Below, piece by piece: positions 26,029 through 34,580 of a DNA stretch of 64,000 nucleotides (within the stretch, counting starts at the first letter, position 1; the number at the start of each line of letters is the position of its first letter). The notes below the pieces were generated by a model. That model was not told the origin of the DNA and made no database searches. It saw nothing but the letters and a program-made list of their open reading frames with translations. The stretch is from DATHXC01 sp035459965 (lineage in GTDB: Bacteria > Pseudomonadota > Gammaproteobacteria > Burkholderiales > Methylophilaceae), in NCBI GenBank assembly GCA_035459965.1, contig DATHXC010000002.1, forward strand, positions 62,001 to 126,000. The letters run 5' to 3'. A program made the position numbers and the translations under genes.

Positions 26029-26553
26029 TTACTTTGCTTTTTTATGCGGTCCTAGAACCATCACCATCTGGCGGCCTTCCATTTTTGGAAACTGCTCGAC
26101 CACTGCATATTCCTGCAAATCAGCTTCTACACGCCTCAATAAGGCCAAACCGAATTCCTGATGGGTAATTTCACGACCACGGAAACGTAAAGTAACTTTG
26201 GCCTTGTCCCCCTCTTGCAGGAAACGGATCAGATTACGCACTTTCATGTTGTAATCCGCGTCATCCGTACCCGGGCGGAACTTGACTTCTTTTACCTGAA
26301 CCTGCTTTTGCTTAAGACGGGCTTCGTGCTGACGTTTGCTTTCGGCGTATTTAAACTTGCCATAATCCATCAAACGACATACTGGGGGTGCGGCTTGTGG
26401 CGCGATTTCGACCAGATCGATATCAATCTCTTCAGCTTTAGCTAACGCCTCACTCAAACTAACAATGCCGAGTGGCTCCCCTTCCACGCCTACCAAACGA
26501 ATCTGAGGTGCTGTTATGTCACCGTTGATTCTTACTTCTTTGTCTTGAGCTAT
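26029..26553 (-). CDS. infC: translation initiation factor IF-3, AUA start codon
   Basis: About 174 residues. IF-3 binds the 30S subunit and checks initiator tRNA and start codon. Reading back from the stop, the frame includes RINGDITAPQIRLVGVEGE, which is the conserved N-terminus, and opens at ATA 26553 (IAQDKEVRING). GGAG lies eight bases before it. No ATG, GTG or TTG is available upstream of the conserved residues; the first is TTG 26496, which would delete the RING segment. A rare AUA/AUU/AUC start is the known basis of IF-3 autoregulation, so expression is likely self-controlled. It begins 26 bases after the thrS stop. Confidence 0.93.
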   Translation of the reverse strand: MAQDKEVRINGDITAPQIRLVGVEGEPLGIVSLSEALAKAEEIDIDLVEIAPQAAPPVCRLMDYGKFKYAESKRQHEARLKQKQVQVKEVKFRPGTDDADYNMKVRNLIRFLQEGDKAKVTLRFRGREITHQEFGLALLRRVEADLQEYAVVEQFPKMEGRQMVMVLGPHKKAK

Positions 26554-26579
26554 CGCAAATTCTCCAAATAATTAAATAA

Positions 26580-28496
26580 CTAAGCCGCGCTACCTTTAGC
26601 TTCAACCTCGCCTTGCAAGCGTTTTATAAACTCTTGCAACGGCATAGAACCCAGGTCTTCACCTTTTCTGGTACGCACGGCCACTTGTCCGCTTTGCATT
26701 TCCCGCTCACCTGCTACTAGCAAGTAAGGTAGTTTCTGCAAGCTATGTTCGCGTATTTTATAGGTTATTTTCTCATTCCTCAAGTCCGATGACACTCTAA
26801 TGCCATTTTTCTTGAGTTCGTTGACCACTTGTGTCACATATTCAGCCTGACTATCGGAGATGTTCAGCACCATTGCCTGCACAGGTGCCAGCCATACTGG
26901 CATGGCCCCAGCGTAGTTTTCAATGAGGATGCCGATGAAGCGCTCCATGGAGCCCACAATCGCGCGGTGCAGCATCACAGGGTGCTTGCGGGTATTGTCC
27001 TCATCTACATATTCAGCACCCAAGCGCTCCGGCAGGTTGAAATCCAGCTGGATAGTGCCACATTGCCATAGGCGACCAAGACTATCTTTCAGCGTAAATT
27101 CAATCTTAGGGCCGTAGAATGCACCCTCGCCCGGCTGCAGATCAAATGCCAGATCGTTTTCGCGCAGGGCAGCGGCAAGGGATTCTTCTGCCTTATCCCA
27201 GGTTTCATCTGAACCTACACGCTTTTCAGGGCGGGTAGATAGTTTGACTAGGACGTCTTTAAAGCCGAAATCGCCATAAGCCTCGTAAAGCATGACGATA
27301 AATGCCGCCACTTCGGCCTTGATCTGCCCCTCAGTACAAAAGATATGCGCATCATCCTGGGTAAAGCCACGAACACGCATCAGGCCATGCAATGCGCCGG
27401 ACGGTTCGTTACGATGACATGAGCCAAATTCGGCCAGACGCAAGGGAAGGTCACGGTAACTATGCAAGCTGTTATTGAAAATCTGTACATGGCCAGGGCA
27501 ATTCATCGGCTTCACCGCATAATCACGATTTTCTGAAGCGGTAGTAAACATGTTCTCCCGGTAATTCTGCCAGTGTCCGGATTTTTCCCACAGGCTGCGA
27601 TCCATAATGGTGGGAGTGCGGACTTCCTGATAGCCGTGCTCAACGAACTTGGCGCGCATGTACTGCTCGACTTCCTGCCACAGGCTCCAGCCACGTGGAT
27701 GCCAGAACACCATGCCCGGCGCTTCGTCCTGCATATGGAAGTAATCCAGTTGCTTGCCGAGCTTGCGATGGTCGCGCTTCTCAGCCTCTTCCAGCATGTG
27801 CAGGTAAGCTTCGAGATCTTCTTTCTTGGCCCAGGCAGTGCCATAGACACGCTGTAGCATTTCATTGTTGGAATCACCACGCCAGTAAGCACCTGCCAGC
27901 TTCATCAGCTTGAAAGCCTTGAGCTTGCCGGTTGAAGGCACGTGCGGGCCGCGGCAAAGGTCAGTGAAATCGCCTTCGCTGTAGAGCGAGACTTCCTGAT
28001 CAGCCGGGATAGAACTAATGATTTCGGCTTTGTAATGCTCGCCTAACGATTTGAAATAGGCCACCGCTTCATCGCGAGGCAACACCTTGCGAGTGACAGG
28101 CTCATCCTTTTTAGCCAGCTCTGCCATCTTTTTTTCGATGGCTTCAAGGTCTTCCGGTGTGAAGGGGCGTTTGTAGGAAAAATCGTAGTAAAAGCCATTT
28201 TCGATCACCGGGCCGATGGTGACTTGGGCATCCGGGAAAAGTGCCTTGACGGCGTAGGCCAGCAAATGCGCAGTGGAGTGACGGATCACATCCAGGCCTT
28301 CTGCATCGCGATCGGTCACGATAGCCAGATCAACATTTTCAGTGATTTGGTAGGAAGTATCGACCAGATTGCCATTCACTTTACCTGCCAGTGCAGCACG
28401 TGCCAGGCCCGCGCCTATGCTTGCAGCAACTTCGGCAACAGTAACTGGAGCATCAAAGCTGCGCTCTGAACCATCTGGCAAGCGGATGACTGGCAT
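26580..28496 (-). CDS. thrS: threonine--tRNA ligase
   Basis: 638 residues, standard length. Order: TGS domain (1-61), the editing (SAD) domain with HSTAHLL supplying the HxxxH of the Ser-tRNA-Thr hydrolysis site (about 73-77), the class II catalytic core (PMNCPGHVQIF with the zinc cysteine, FGSCHRNEPSGALHG motif 2, motif 3 around HRAIVGSMERFIGILIE) and a C-terminal anticodon-binding domain. It is first gene of the thrS-infC-rpmI-rplT unit, directly after the tRNA-Val terminator. In E. coli thrS represses its own translation through a leader mimic; here only about 33 bases separate the terminator from the start, leaving little room for such a leader. Confidence 0.98.
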   Translation of the reverse strand: MPVIRLPDGSERSFDAPVTVAEVAASIGAGLARAALAGKVNGNLVDTSYQITENVDLAIVTDRDAEGLDVIRHSTAHLLAYAVKALFPDAQVTIGPVIENGFYYDFSYKRPFTPEDLEAIEKKMAELAKKDEPVTRKVLPRDEAVAYFKSLGEHYKAEIISSIPADQEVSLYSEGDFTDLCRGPHVPSTGKLKAFKLMKLAGAYWRGDSNNEMLQRVYGTAWAKKEDLEAYLHMLEEAEKRDHRKLGKQLDYFHMQDEAPGMVFWHPRGWSLWQEVEQYMRAKFVEHGYQEVRTPTIMDRSLWEKSGHWQNYRENMFTTASENRDYAVKPMNCPGHVQIFNNSLHSYRDLPLRLAEFGSCHRNEPSGALHGLMRVRGFTQDDAHIFCTEGQIKAEVAAFIVMLYEAYGDFGFKDVLVKLSTRPEKRVGSDETWDKAEESLAAALRENDLAFDLQPGEGAFYGPKIEFTLKDSLGRLWQCGTIQLDFNLPERLGAEYVDEDNTRKHPVMLHRAIVGSMERFIGILIENYAGAMPVWLAPVQAMVLNISDSQAEYVTQVVNELKKNGIRVSSDLRNEKITYKIREHSLQKLPYLLVAGEREMQSGQVAVRTRKGEDLGSMPLQEFIKRLQGEVEAKGSAA

Positions 28497-28529
28497 GATT
28501 TCCTAGCAAAAATGTCAAAGTGAAAAATG

Positions 28530-28554
28530 ACAAAAGCCGCAGAACGGCTTTTGT
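28530..28554 (-). terminator. intrinsic terminator after tRNA-Val
   Basis: ACAAAAGCCG (28530-28539) and CGGCTTTTGT (28545-28554) pair around CAGAA. The minus strand continues with CATTTTTCAC. It lies between the tRNA and thrS, so some transcription must pass through it or start within about 30 bases of thrS. Confidence 0.75.
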
Positions 28555-28564
28555 ACAATGAAAC

Positions 28565-28641
28565 TGGTAGAGAGAGCCAGATTCGAACTGGCGACCCCTT
28601 GGATGTCGACCAAGTGCTCTAACCAACTGAGCTATCCCTCT
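28565..28641 (-). tRNA. tRNA-Val (GAC) with C at position 33
   Basis: A 77-base cloverleaf with encoded ACCA. Acceptor AGAGGGA pairs with TCTCTCT, the D stem is GCTC/GAGC, and the T-loop is TTCGAAT. The anticodon arm is CTTGG-TCGACAT-CCAAG, so positions 34-36 are GAC (Val) and position 33 is C instead of the near-universal U. Confidence 0.9.
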
Positions 28642-28716
28642 ATAAGGCGGCAGATTTTAGCGCATAGTGCGTTATGAAGCAATGCAAAGCCAAGAAAACA
28701 ACCAGTTTTAAGCCGA

Positions 28717-28744
28717 GATTAGCAGAGGGTATGACAGGTATAAT
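28717..28744 (+). promoter_or_regulatory. putative promoter of the 2OG oxygenase/decarboxylase pair
   Basis: A consensus TATAAT lies at 28739-28744, 32 bases before the start codon. The -35 position (28717-28722, GATTAG) is a poor match. No other regulator site is apparent. Confidence 0.4.
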
Positions 28745-28776
28745 ATGGGTCAAACACTATCCTACAAACAAGCCAG

Positions 28777-29442
28777 ATGACCACCCAGCCGGATCCAAAA
28801 AAATTAGAGCTGTTGCTGCAAAGCCTTGAACAAGACGGGTTTGCTGTCATACCTGAGTTCTTGCCCGTGACAGAAATAGCAAGCCTGGCAGAAGAGGCGA
28901 AACGCCTTCAAGCGCTTGGGGTTATGCGACAGGCCGGCACTGGCCAGGCCGCAATCATTGCGCATAATTCCGCAGAAAGCATACGCGGGGACTTCACCCA
29001 CTGGCTGGAAAATTCAGGAAATACGAGCCCTATCCAGCAGAAATTTCTGCAAGCCATGGAAACCATACGCAGTGCATTGAACCAGCATTTCTTTTTTGGG
29101 CTGTTTGATCTGGAAACCCATTTTGCAATCTACCCGCCCGGCGCAGCCTATAGCAAGCACCTGGATCAATTCCATGAGAGCACACACCACATAAAACAAA
29201 ACCAGCAGCGCCAGGTGAGTTGCATCCTCTACCTTAATGATAGCTGGCTACCGACAGATGGCGGGCAGTTGCGCTTATACCTGGACGGTATAGCTGAAGT
29301 GCCTTACCGCGACATAGAGGCCACAGGCGGCACCCTGGTAGTCTTTCTATCCAGCCGCTTCTGGCATGAAGTGATGCCGGCGCAACGCAAGCGCATGAGC
29401 ATCTCCGGCTGGTTCCGCACTCGGGCAGAGAGTCCGGCATGA
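28777..29442 (+). CDS. 2-oxoglutarate/Fe(II) oxygenase, prolyl-hydroxylase (SM-20/PPHD-like)
   Basis: 221 residues with a double-stranded beta-helix. The iron ligands are H128 and D130 in KHLDQF and a distal His in FWHEV near 197. The 2-oxoglutarate-binding arginine lies in KRMSISGW near 206. The signature HFAIYPPGAAYSKHLD followed by SCILYLNDSW and GGQLRLY is that of bacterial homologues of animal HIF prolyl hydroxylases; the Pseudomonas enzyme hydroxylates EF-Tu. Its last codons overlap the decarboxylase start (ATGA at 29439-29442), so the two products may act together, or the pairing may simply be operon packing. The substrate here is not known. Confidence 0.87.
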   Translation: MTTQPDPKKLELLLQSLEQDGFAVIPEFLPVTEIASLAEEAKRLQALGVMRQAGTGQAAIIAHNSAESIRGDFTHWLENSGNTSPIQQKFLQAMETIRSALNQHFFFGLFDLETHFAIYPPGAAYSKHLDQFHESTHHIKQNQQRQVSCILYLNDSWLPTDGGQLRLYLDGIAEVPYRDIEATGGTLVVFLSSRFWHEVMPAQRKRMSISGWFRTRAESPA

Positions 29443-30899
29443 ATATAAAGTCCACACCGCCTCATATCGCGACCATGTTCGACACTGAGGAATTTCGTCA
29501 TAGCGGGCATGCCATCATCGACCTGCTCGCCGACCAGTTGGAACGCAATTTACAGGGCCAGGGGCAAGTGCTTAACTGGCATGATCCTGCCACTGAAGAC
29601 CAGCATTGGCAACACGCATTGCCGCAAACACCTACGCTAGACAGCAACCGCCTGTTAGAAAAACTGAAGTCCGACATTTTGCCGGATAGCCTGGCCATTC
29701 ATCATCCGCATAACATGGGTCACCAGGTAGCGACGCCACTGCCCATGGCGGCTTTATGCGACCTGGTTGCGGCACTCACCAACCAAGCCATGGCCGTCTA
29801 CGAAACCGGGCCCAGCGCTACGATGATAGAGCGGCAGGTTATCCGTTGGCTCACCAATCTTATCGGTTGGGAGCATGCAGATGGCGTGCTTACTTCAGGC
29901 GGGGCACAGGCCAATCTCACCGCCTTGCTTGCAGCGCGTCAGCACTCGGCCACATGGAATGTATGGAAGCAGGGCGTAACAGAACAGAAACTGGTAATTC
30001 TGGCCTCTGAGCATACGCATTACTCAGTATCACGCGCTGCGGGCATCATGGGCCTGGGCACAGATGCCGTGATTAAAATTGGTGCTGACAGCCAGGGCGG
30101 CATGGATGTGCAGGCACTGGTAGCAGCGCATCAGCAATGCATTAATACACATCAGCTTGTGATTGCCGTAGTCGCTACCGCTGGCTGCACGCCAACCGGT
30201 AGCATAGACCCACTGGCCGATATCGGTGCTTACTGTAATGCCCAACAATTATGGCTGCATGTGGATGGCGCGCATGGTGCCTCGGCACTGCTTTCAGAAA
30301 AGCATCGGCATCAGCTTGCGGGCATAGCACTGGCAGATTCCGTAGTATGGGATGGCCACAAGCTGCTTTACATGCCAGCCACAGTCTCGGCTGTGCTGTT
30401 CCGTGAAGCAAAGAACAGCTATGCGGCTTTTGCGCAGGATGCATCCTATCTATTTCAGGGTGAAACTGAACAGGCCGAAGCTTTTAATGTGAGTTACCGC
30501 ACGCTGGAATGTACCAAACGCATGATGGGCCTCAAGTTATGGGCGGCATTCTCGCTGTATGGCGTGCAAGGGCTAGGCGCTTTGGTGGATGAGGCTTTCA
30601 GCAAGGCCAGGCTGTTTGCCAGCAAGCTTGAAGCGCATATCGATTTTGAATTGTTGATGCAGCCACAAACCAATATCGTTTGCTTCAGGCACCTGCAGGC
30701 TGATTTAAGCATGGAATCCCTCAGTCGACATCAGGCAGCGTTGCGCCAGAAGATCGTACAAAGTGGCGCCTTTCACCTGACGCAAGTGGCACTGGATGGG
30801 GAAATATGGCTGCGCACCACCTTGATGAACCCGTTTACTCAGGAAAAGGATTTGGATGCGCTAATTAGCCTGATAGTGGAAATTGCCAGCACGACCTAA
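29439..30899 (+). CDS. group II pyridoxal-phosphate-dependent decarboxylase
   Basis: 486 residues of the glutamate / diaminobutyrate / aromatic amino acid decarboxylase fold. Conserved parts: HNMGHQVATPLPMAAL near the N-terminus, LTSGGAQANLTALLAAR for the cofactor phosphate, HTHYSVSRAAGIMGLG, the PLP-stacking and Asp segment WLHVDGAHGA, and the Schiff-base lysine in WDGHKLLYMP near residue 308. The substrate cannot be read from sequence; 2,4-diaminobutyrate, tyrosine and glutamate enzymes all belong here. It is translationally coupled to the preceding oxygenase and ends 17 bases from the convergent lipoprotein gene, with no obvious terminator between. Confidence 0.88.
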   Translation: MNIKSTPPHIATMFDTEEFRHSGHAIIDLLADQLERNLQGQGQVLNWHDPATEDQHWQHALPQTPTLDSNRLLEKLKSDILPDSLAIHHPHNMGHQVATPLPMAALCDLVAALTNQAMAVYETGPSATMIERQVIRWLTNLIGWEHADGVLTSGGAQANLTALLAARQHSATWNVWKQGVTEQKLVILASEHTHYSVSRAAGIMGLGTDAVIKIGADSQGGMDVQALVAAHQQCINTHQLVIAVVATAGCTPTGSIDPLADIGAYCNAQQLWLHVDGAHGASALLSEKHRHQLAGIALADSVVWDGHKLLYMPATVSAVLFREAKNSYAAFAQDASYLFQGETEQAEAFNVSYRTLECTKRMMGLKLWAAFSLYGVQGLGALVDEAFSKARLFASKLEAHIDFELLMQPQTNIVCFRHLQADLSMESLSRHQAALRQKIVQSGAFHLTQVALDGEIWLRTTLMNPFTQEKDLDALISLIVEIASTT

Positions 30900-30916
30900 G
30901 CTGGCAAGGTTTCTAC

Positions 30917-31504
30917 CTACTGGCATGAGGCTGTTTTTTCGGCTTCCACATTTGCCCAGTTCACGGCTTTCACCAAGGCCTTTTCGCCAGCCAGTGCCAA
31001 CGCTTTGGCACCGCCTTGGGCATTAGCTGACAAGGCGGCTACTTGTTCGGCAACCAGCTCGTAAGCAATAATTTTCCTGCTTTTCCTGTCCAGCAAAACA
31101 GCGCTTAACTGTACTAGCCCTTCACTGGCAGTCGGACTGCTAAATACATGATCAAACACCTGCACTTTCAGCTTTAGGGCACAACCTGTAGATTTGGAGC
31201 CTTGCTGTATCAGCGTGCCGAATTTACTGGTGAGCAACTCTGCAGGTGTAGCAGCCCAGCGACTCTCAGTGTAGGAAAATACCCTGGATGGATTTTCATA
31301 ATTTAAACGATAACGGATTTGCTGGTGATTGATCTCGTCAGCGGCGAGGATCTCCCCCACGACCGTTTCCGCCATCACTCGCTGACTGGCTGCGATCGCA
31401 ATTGGTAATCCGAAATCGTATACCGCAGCATTCTGTTTGGTCTTGCCGGGGCCTGCACAAGCTAGCAGACTGGCTACCAACAACATCAGCATCAAGTTTT
31501 TCAT
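30917..31504 (-). CDS. ABC-type transport auxiliary lipoprotein (PqiC/YmbA-like)
   Basis: 195 residues. A lipoprotein signal peptide MKNLMLMLLVASLLACAGP has the lipobox LLAC, with Cys16 as the lipidated residue. The remainder is a periplasmic domain of the auxiliary-lipoprotein family (ILAADEINHQQIRYRLNY..., SRWAATPAELL). It is anchored in the outer or inner membrane and works with MCE-domain transporters. It is the last gene of the mlaE-mlaF-mlaD operon, 26 bases after mlaD. Confidence 0.87.
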   Translation of the reverse strand: MKNLMLMLLVASLLACAGPGKTKQNAAVYDFGLPIAIAASQRVMAETVVGEILAADEINHQQIRYRLNYENPSRVFSYTESRWAATPAELLTSKFGTLIQQGSKSTGCALKLKVQVFDHVFSSPTASEGLVQLSAVLLDRKSRKIIAYELVAEQVAALSANAQGGAKALALAGEKALVKAVNWANVEAEKTASCQ

Positions 31505-31530
31505 AGTTATCTCATACTCACGGTTTAGGC

Positions 31531-32484
31531 TTATGGTTTTCCGGCATTAAACCCTGCTTCGCCCGGGCCGGGCTGCGGGCTTGGTTTGCCAAAGATCAGG
31601 CTTTGCGGATGCTCTTCCAGCAGGTCGATGACACTATCAAAATGCTTGGCCTCATGATTCAGGTTCTGCGTCAGCATATGTATCTGTGGCAAGGTTTCTG
31701 TGTTCAGCGTAGTAATCAGCTCAGTAGTATTGAGCTGGAACTGCCCGGCTACCTGCCTGATCTCTTTTGCGGTGGTATTCAGTTCCGCCATGAGCGGTTC
31801 GGTTGCAGCAGAAGCCTGTTCCAGGCTTTGTAAGGTATTCGCCAACTGCTGTTGATTTTTCTCCGAGGTCAGCTTGCTGACATTATTAAACATCACCGTA
31901 GCGGATTGAAGCGTGGGCTCGACCTTGGCTGAGGCTTTTTCCAGGTTGTCGATGACGCGGTTCAATTTCTGCGCATCGACATTGTTCAGCAACTGATAGG
32001 CCGATTCGGAAAGCTTACTGGTATTGGCGATCAGCGTTTCCATCTGCAAGATAAGCTTAGGGCCTTTTTCAATCAGCTGATCGATGACAGAAGGCTTCAA
32101 GGGGATTTGGGCGCCTGATTCGAGTTTATCAGCACCATTGCTTTCGTCATTGAGATCGATGTAAGCCAAGCCGGTAATCCCCTGCATCAGTAACTGCGCG
32201 TAAGCCTGCTTGCTTAGCTGAAGATCCGATGTCACTACGATCTTGATGAGGATGCTGGTCTGGGAGTTTGGATCAAAATCAATTTGTGTGACCTTGCCCA
32301 CATCAACGCCGCGAAACTTCACGCCTGACTCAGGGCTTAAGCCAGTCACCGGCAAAGGCGACACCACGGTGTACTCAGATAAATCCTGGCGTGATCCACT
32401 CAGCCACCAATAGGCGAACACTGAAGCCAGACCCAGAAGTATGGTGAAGAGGCCTACAGCGATGGCATGAGCACGGTTTTCCAT
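31531..32484 (-). CDS. MlaD-family MCE-domain protein
   Basis: 317 residues. One N-terminal transmembrane anchor (IAVGLFTILLGLASVFAYWWL, about 8-28) is followed by a single MCE domain (TVVSPLPVTGLSPESGVKFRGVDVGKV...). Residues about 140-290 form a long helical/coiled-coil part. Such proteins form hexameric rings that carry lipids between the inner and outer membranes. The unusual length relative to E. coli MlaD comes from the helical tail, which places it nearer the PqiB/LetB and Pseudomonas-type systems. The upstream spacer contains a 15-bp tandem repeat (see that entry) and no strong ribosome binding site. Confidence 0.9.
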   Translation of the reverse strand: MENRAHAIAVGLFTILLGLASVFAYWWLSGSRQDLSEYTVVSPLPVTGLSPESGVKFRGVDVGKVTQIDFDPNSQTSILIKIVVTSDLQLSKQAYAQLLMQGITGLAYIDLNDESNGADKLESGAQIPLKPSVIDQLIEKGPKLILQMETLIANTSKLSESAYQLLNNVDAQKLNRVIDNLEKASAKVEPTLQSATVMFNNVSKLTSEKNQQQLANTLQSLEQASAATEPLMAELNTTAKEIRQVAGQFQLNTTELITTLNTETLPQIHMLTQNLNHEAKHFDSVIDLLEEHPQSLIFGKPSPQPGPGEAGFNAGKP

Positions 32485-32501
32485 AATTTATTTCAGCTTT
32501 T

Positions 32502-32546
32502 CTATTTTAGTTTCGGCTATTTTAGTTTTGGCTATTTTAGTTTTTC
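32502..32546. repeat. 15-bp tandem repeat, three copies, at the mlaF/mlaD junction
   Basis: CTATTTTAGTTTCGG, CTATTTTAGTTTTGG and CTATTTTAGTTTTTC lie head to tail at 32502-32516, 32517-32531 and 32532-32546. On the minus strand each unit encodes ...KLK-stop in the ATPase frame, so the true stop is in the third unit and the other two are spacer. They may arise by slippage and could vary between strains. Confidence 0.85.
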
Positions 32547-33371
32547 TAGTCGACTAGTCACACCGTGAAAAAAATTGACTACGAATGGATGTTGCACTTC
32601 TGCCAGCTCATGTAGCCCGCAAGCGGCGATAATCTTTTTATCTGCGAGCACTGCAACCCGATCTGCCAGCGAAACCAGGGTATCCAGATCATGTGTAACA
32701 AACAGCACGGTAAGGCCAAGCGAATGTTTTAATTTCTTGATGAGCTCGACGAATTTATTACTGCGATCGGGATCAAGTCCCGCTGTGGGCTCATCAAGCA
32801 TTAGCAGCTCCGGCTCTAGCGCCAAAGCACGCGCCAAGCCAACGCGCTTGATCATGCCGCCGGAAAGCTGCGCGGGTAACAGATCGCCATGATGCGGTTC
32901 CAGCTCAACCAGTGCCAGCTTGTGCATCACCAGCTGGTAGATGGTAGGCTCATCAAACTGTTTTAATTCGCGCAGCAGAAATGCAATGTTATCGAACACA
33001 GACAATGCGGAGAATAGCGCACCTTGCTGAAACAACATACCAAAGCGATTCATAAGGCGCTGTTGCTCCAGGCGCTCCAGCTTATGCAGGTCTTTACCAA
33101 ACAGCAGCACGGAGCCGCTGGTAGGGGTTGTAAGCCCTACAATATGGCGCAATAGCGTAGTTTTCCCGCTACCGGAGCCCCCTACCAAGGCGACCACTTC
33201 ACCCCTGTTGATTTTGAGGTTAAGGTTTTTGTGGATTACCAGATCGCTATATTCGGTGCACACATTGCGCACTTCGCAAACAACGTTTGAATCTGGCGCC
33301 AGTAAGGCTGGTGGTTTTTCTGAAGCTGCTGGCGGATTCGTCATATTTTCTATATTGACCGCGTCGTTCAT
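32532..33371 (-). CDS. ABC transporter ATPase, MlaF-like
   Basis: 279 residues. Walker A GGSGSGKTT near 69, Q-loop around MLFQQGALFSALSV, signature LSGGMIKRVGLARAL near 164, Walker B LLMLDEPTAGLDP, and the switch histidine in FVTHDLD. The QQGALFS and SGGMIKR variants are typical of Mla/Ttg2A/Mkl importer-exporters. About 30 residues rich in proline and alanine precede the domain. It drives lipid movement through MlaE-like permease and MlaD. The start overlaps the mlaE stop by four bases (ATGA). Confidence 0.93.
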   Translation of the reverse strand: MNDAVNIENMTNPPAASEKPPALLAPDSNVVCEVRNVCTEYSDLVIHKNLNLKINRGEVVALVGGSGSGKTTLLRHIVGLTTPTSGSVLLFGKDLHKLERLEQQRLMNRFGMLFQQGALFSALSVFDNIAFLLRELKQFDEPTIYQLVMHKLALVELEPHHGDLLPAQLSGGMIKRVGLARALALEPELLMLDEPTAGLDPDRSNKFVELIKKLKHSLGLTVLFVTHDLDTLVSLADRVAVLADKKIIAACGLHELAEVQHPFVVNFFHGVTSRLEKLK

Positions 33372-34483
33372 ACCCCTACCCCTCGCGCTGCAATGGCAAA
33401 CCAGGCATCCACCAGAATCACACTGACAATGGCCGTGACAACAGAACTGGTGGTGCTATTACTCAGGCTCTCGGTATTGGGTTTGATGCGCAAACCGAAA
33501 TGGCAGGCAACCAACGTGACCACAAAGCCGAATAGCAAGCCTTTAACCAGGCTAAGCGTCAGGTTGACCGGCTCAACTACCTGAGGCAAATAATCGAAGA
33601 AGAAACGGAAACTCAGTCCCAGCTCCAGGTTGGCAGAGAATGCCCCGCCCGCTAATGCCCAAAATGAAGTCCATAAAACCAGGAATGGCGCAATAAAGGT
33701 AAGGCCCAGCACTTTAGGCAGGATCACCCGCAAAATGCGGGAAATACCCATAGTAGTCAAAGCATCGATTTCTTCAGTCACGCGCATGACGCCAATCTGT
33801 GCAGTCATCGCTGAGCCAGAACGGCCTGCCACCAGCACCGCCATCAGGATGGGGCCCAGTTCACGAATAATACCCAAGCCCAAGATATTCACGATAAAAA
33901 TGTCTGCGCCAAACGCACGCAGTTGGCGGGCCATCAAGTAGCTCATGGCCACGCCTATCATGAAGCCCAGCAAGGCAGTGACCGGCAAGGCGGTCACCCC
34001 GCTTTTATAGACATTGGCACTGAATTCACGCCAGGGGAAATCCTGCGGGCGGCGCAACAGGTAAGCAATTTCCAGTAGCAGCAAGCCCAGCAGTTGAATG
34101 AACTCCTTGAGATGCTGCACAAAATCCAGCACGCGGTTACCGACGCCGGATAGGGGTGAAAGCCAGTCAAATTTTGGTTTGCGCGATTCTGGGGTAGCCA
34201 GGCCGATTAGCATATCGAACAGCTCGGTCTGTTCCGGCTTGAGTATGACGTTCTGGCTAAGCTTGTTGCCCCAGCCATTCAGCAGAACCGTGGCACCGGC
34301 GGCATCAAGCTGTTCCACTTGCTGCAAATCCCAGTGCACGAAAGGGTCAGAAAAAAAAGGGCTTAAAGAGCTCTTGAGTTCAGCGAAATCATTTTCGATG
34401 GCACGCAATGACCACTGGCCGCTAAGTGCAACAAACTTGCGGCTCTGGGTGTCCTGATAAAGATTGAAGCTGGCGGCTGCCAT
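33368..34483 (-). CDS. MlaE-family ABC permease with N-terminal STAS-like domain
   Basis: 371 residues. The first 100 or so resemble a STAS domain (SLRAIENDFAELK..., HWDLQQVEQLDAAGATVLLNGWG), as in many MlaE homologues in which STAS is fused rather than supplied as MlaB. The rest is the MlaE permease with about five or six membrane segments and the family motif GRSGSAMTAQIGVMRVTEEIDALTTMG. It is the inner-membrane channel of the lipid transporter. TTG 34486 is also in frame, but ATG 34483 has AAGGA at the right distance. The fusion explains the absence of a separate mlaB gene. Confidence 0.93.
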   Translation of the reverse strand: MAAASFNLYQDTQSRKFVALSGQWSLRAIENDFAELKSSLSPFFSDPFVHWDLQQVEQLDAAGATVLLNGWGNKLSQNVILKPEQTELFDMLIGLATPESRKPKFDWLSPLSGVGNRVLDFVQHLKEFIQLLGLLLLEIAYLLRRPQDFPWREFSANVYKSGVTALPVTALLGFMIGVAMSYLMARQLRAFGADIFIVNILGLGIIRELGPILMAVLVAGRSGSAMTAQIGVMRVTEEIDALTTMGISRILRVILPKVLGLTFIAPFLVLWTSFWALAGGAFSANLELGLSFRFFFDYLPQVVEPVNLTLSLVKGLLFGFVVTLVACHFGLRIKPNTESLSNSTTSSVVTAIVSVILVDAWFAIAARGVGV

Positions 34484-34580
34484 CAAATATCCTTGTTTTC
34501 ATTCGATTATACACAACGATGAAAAACAGCCAGCATTTGCAACGCCGGCATGCTAGCAAACAGCTTTTATTTAATTGAGG

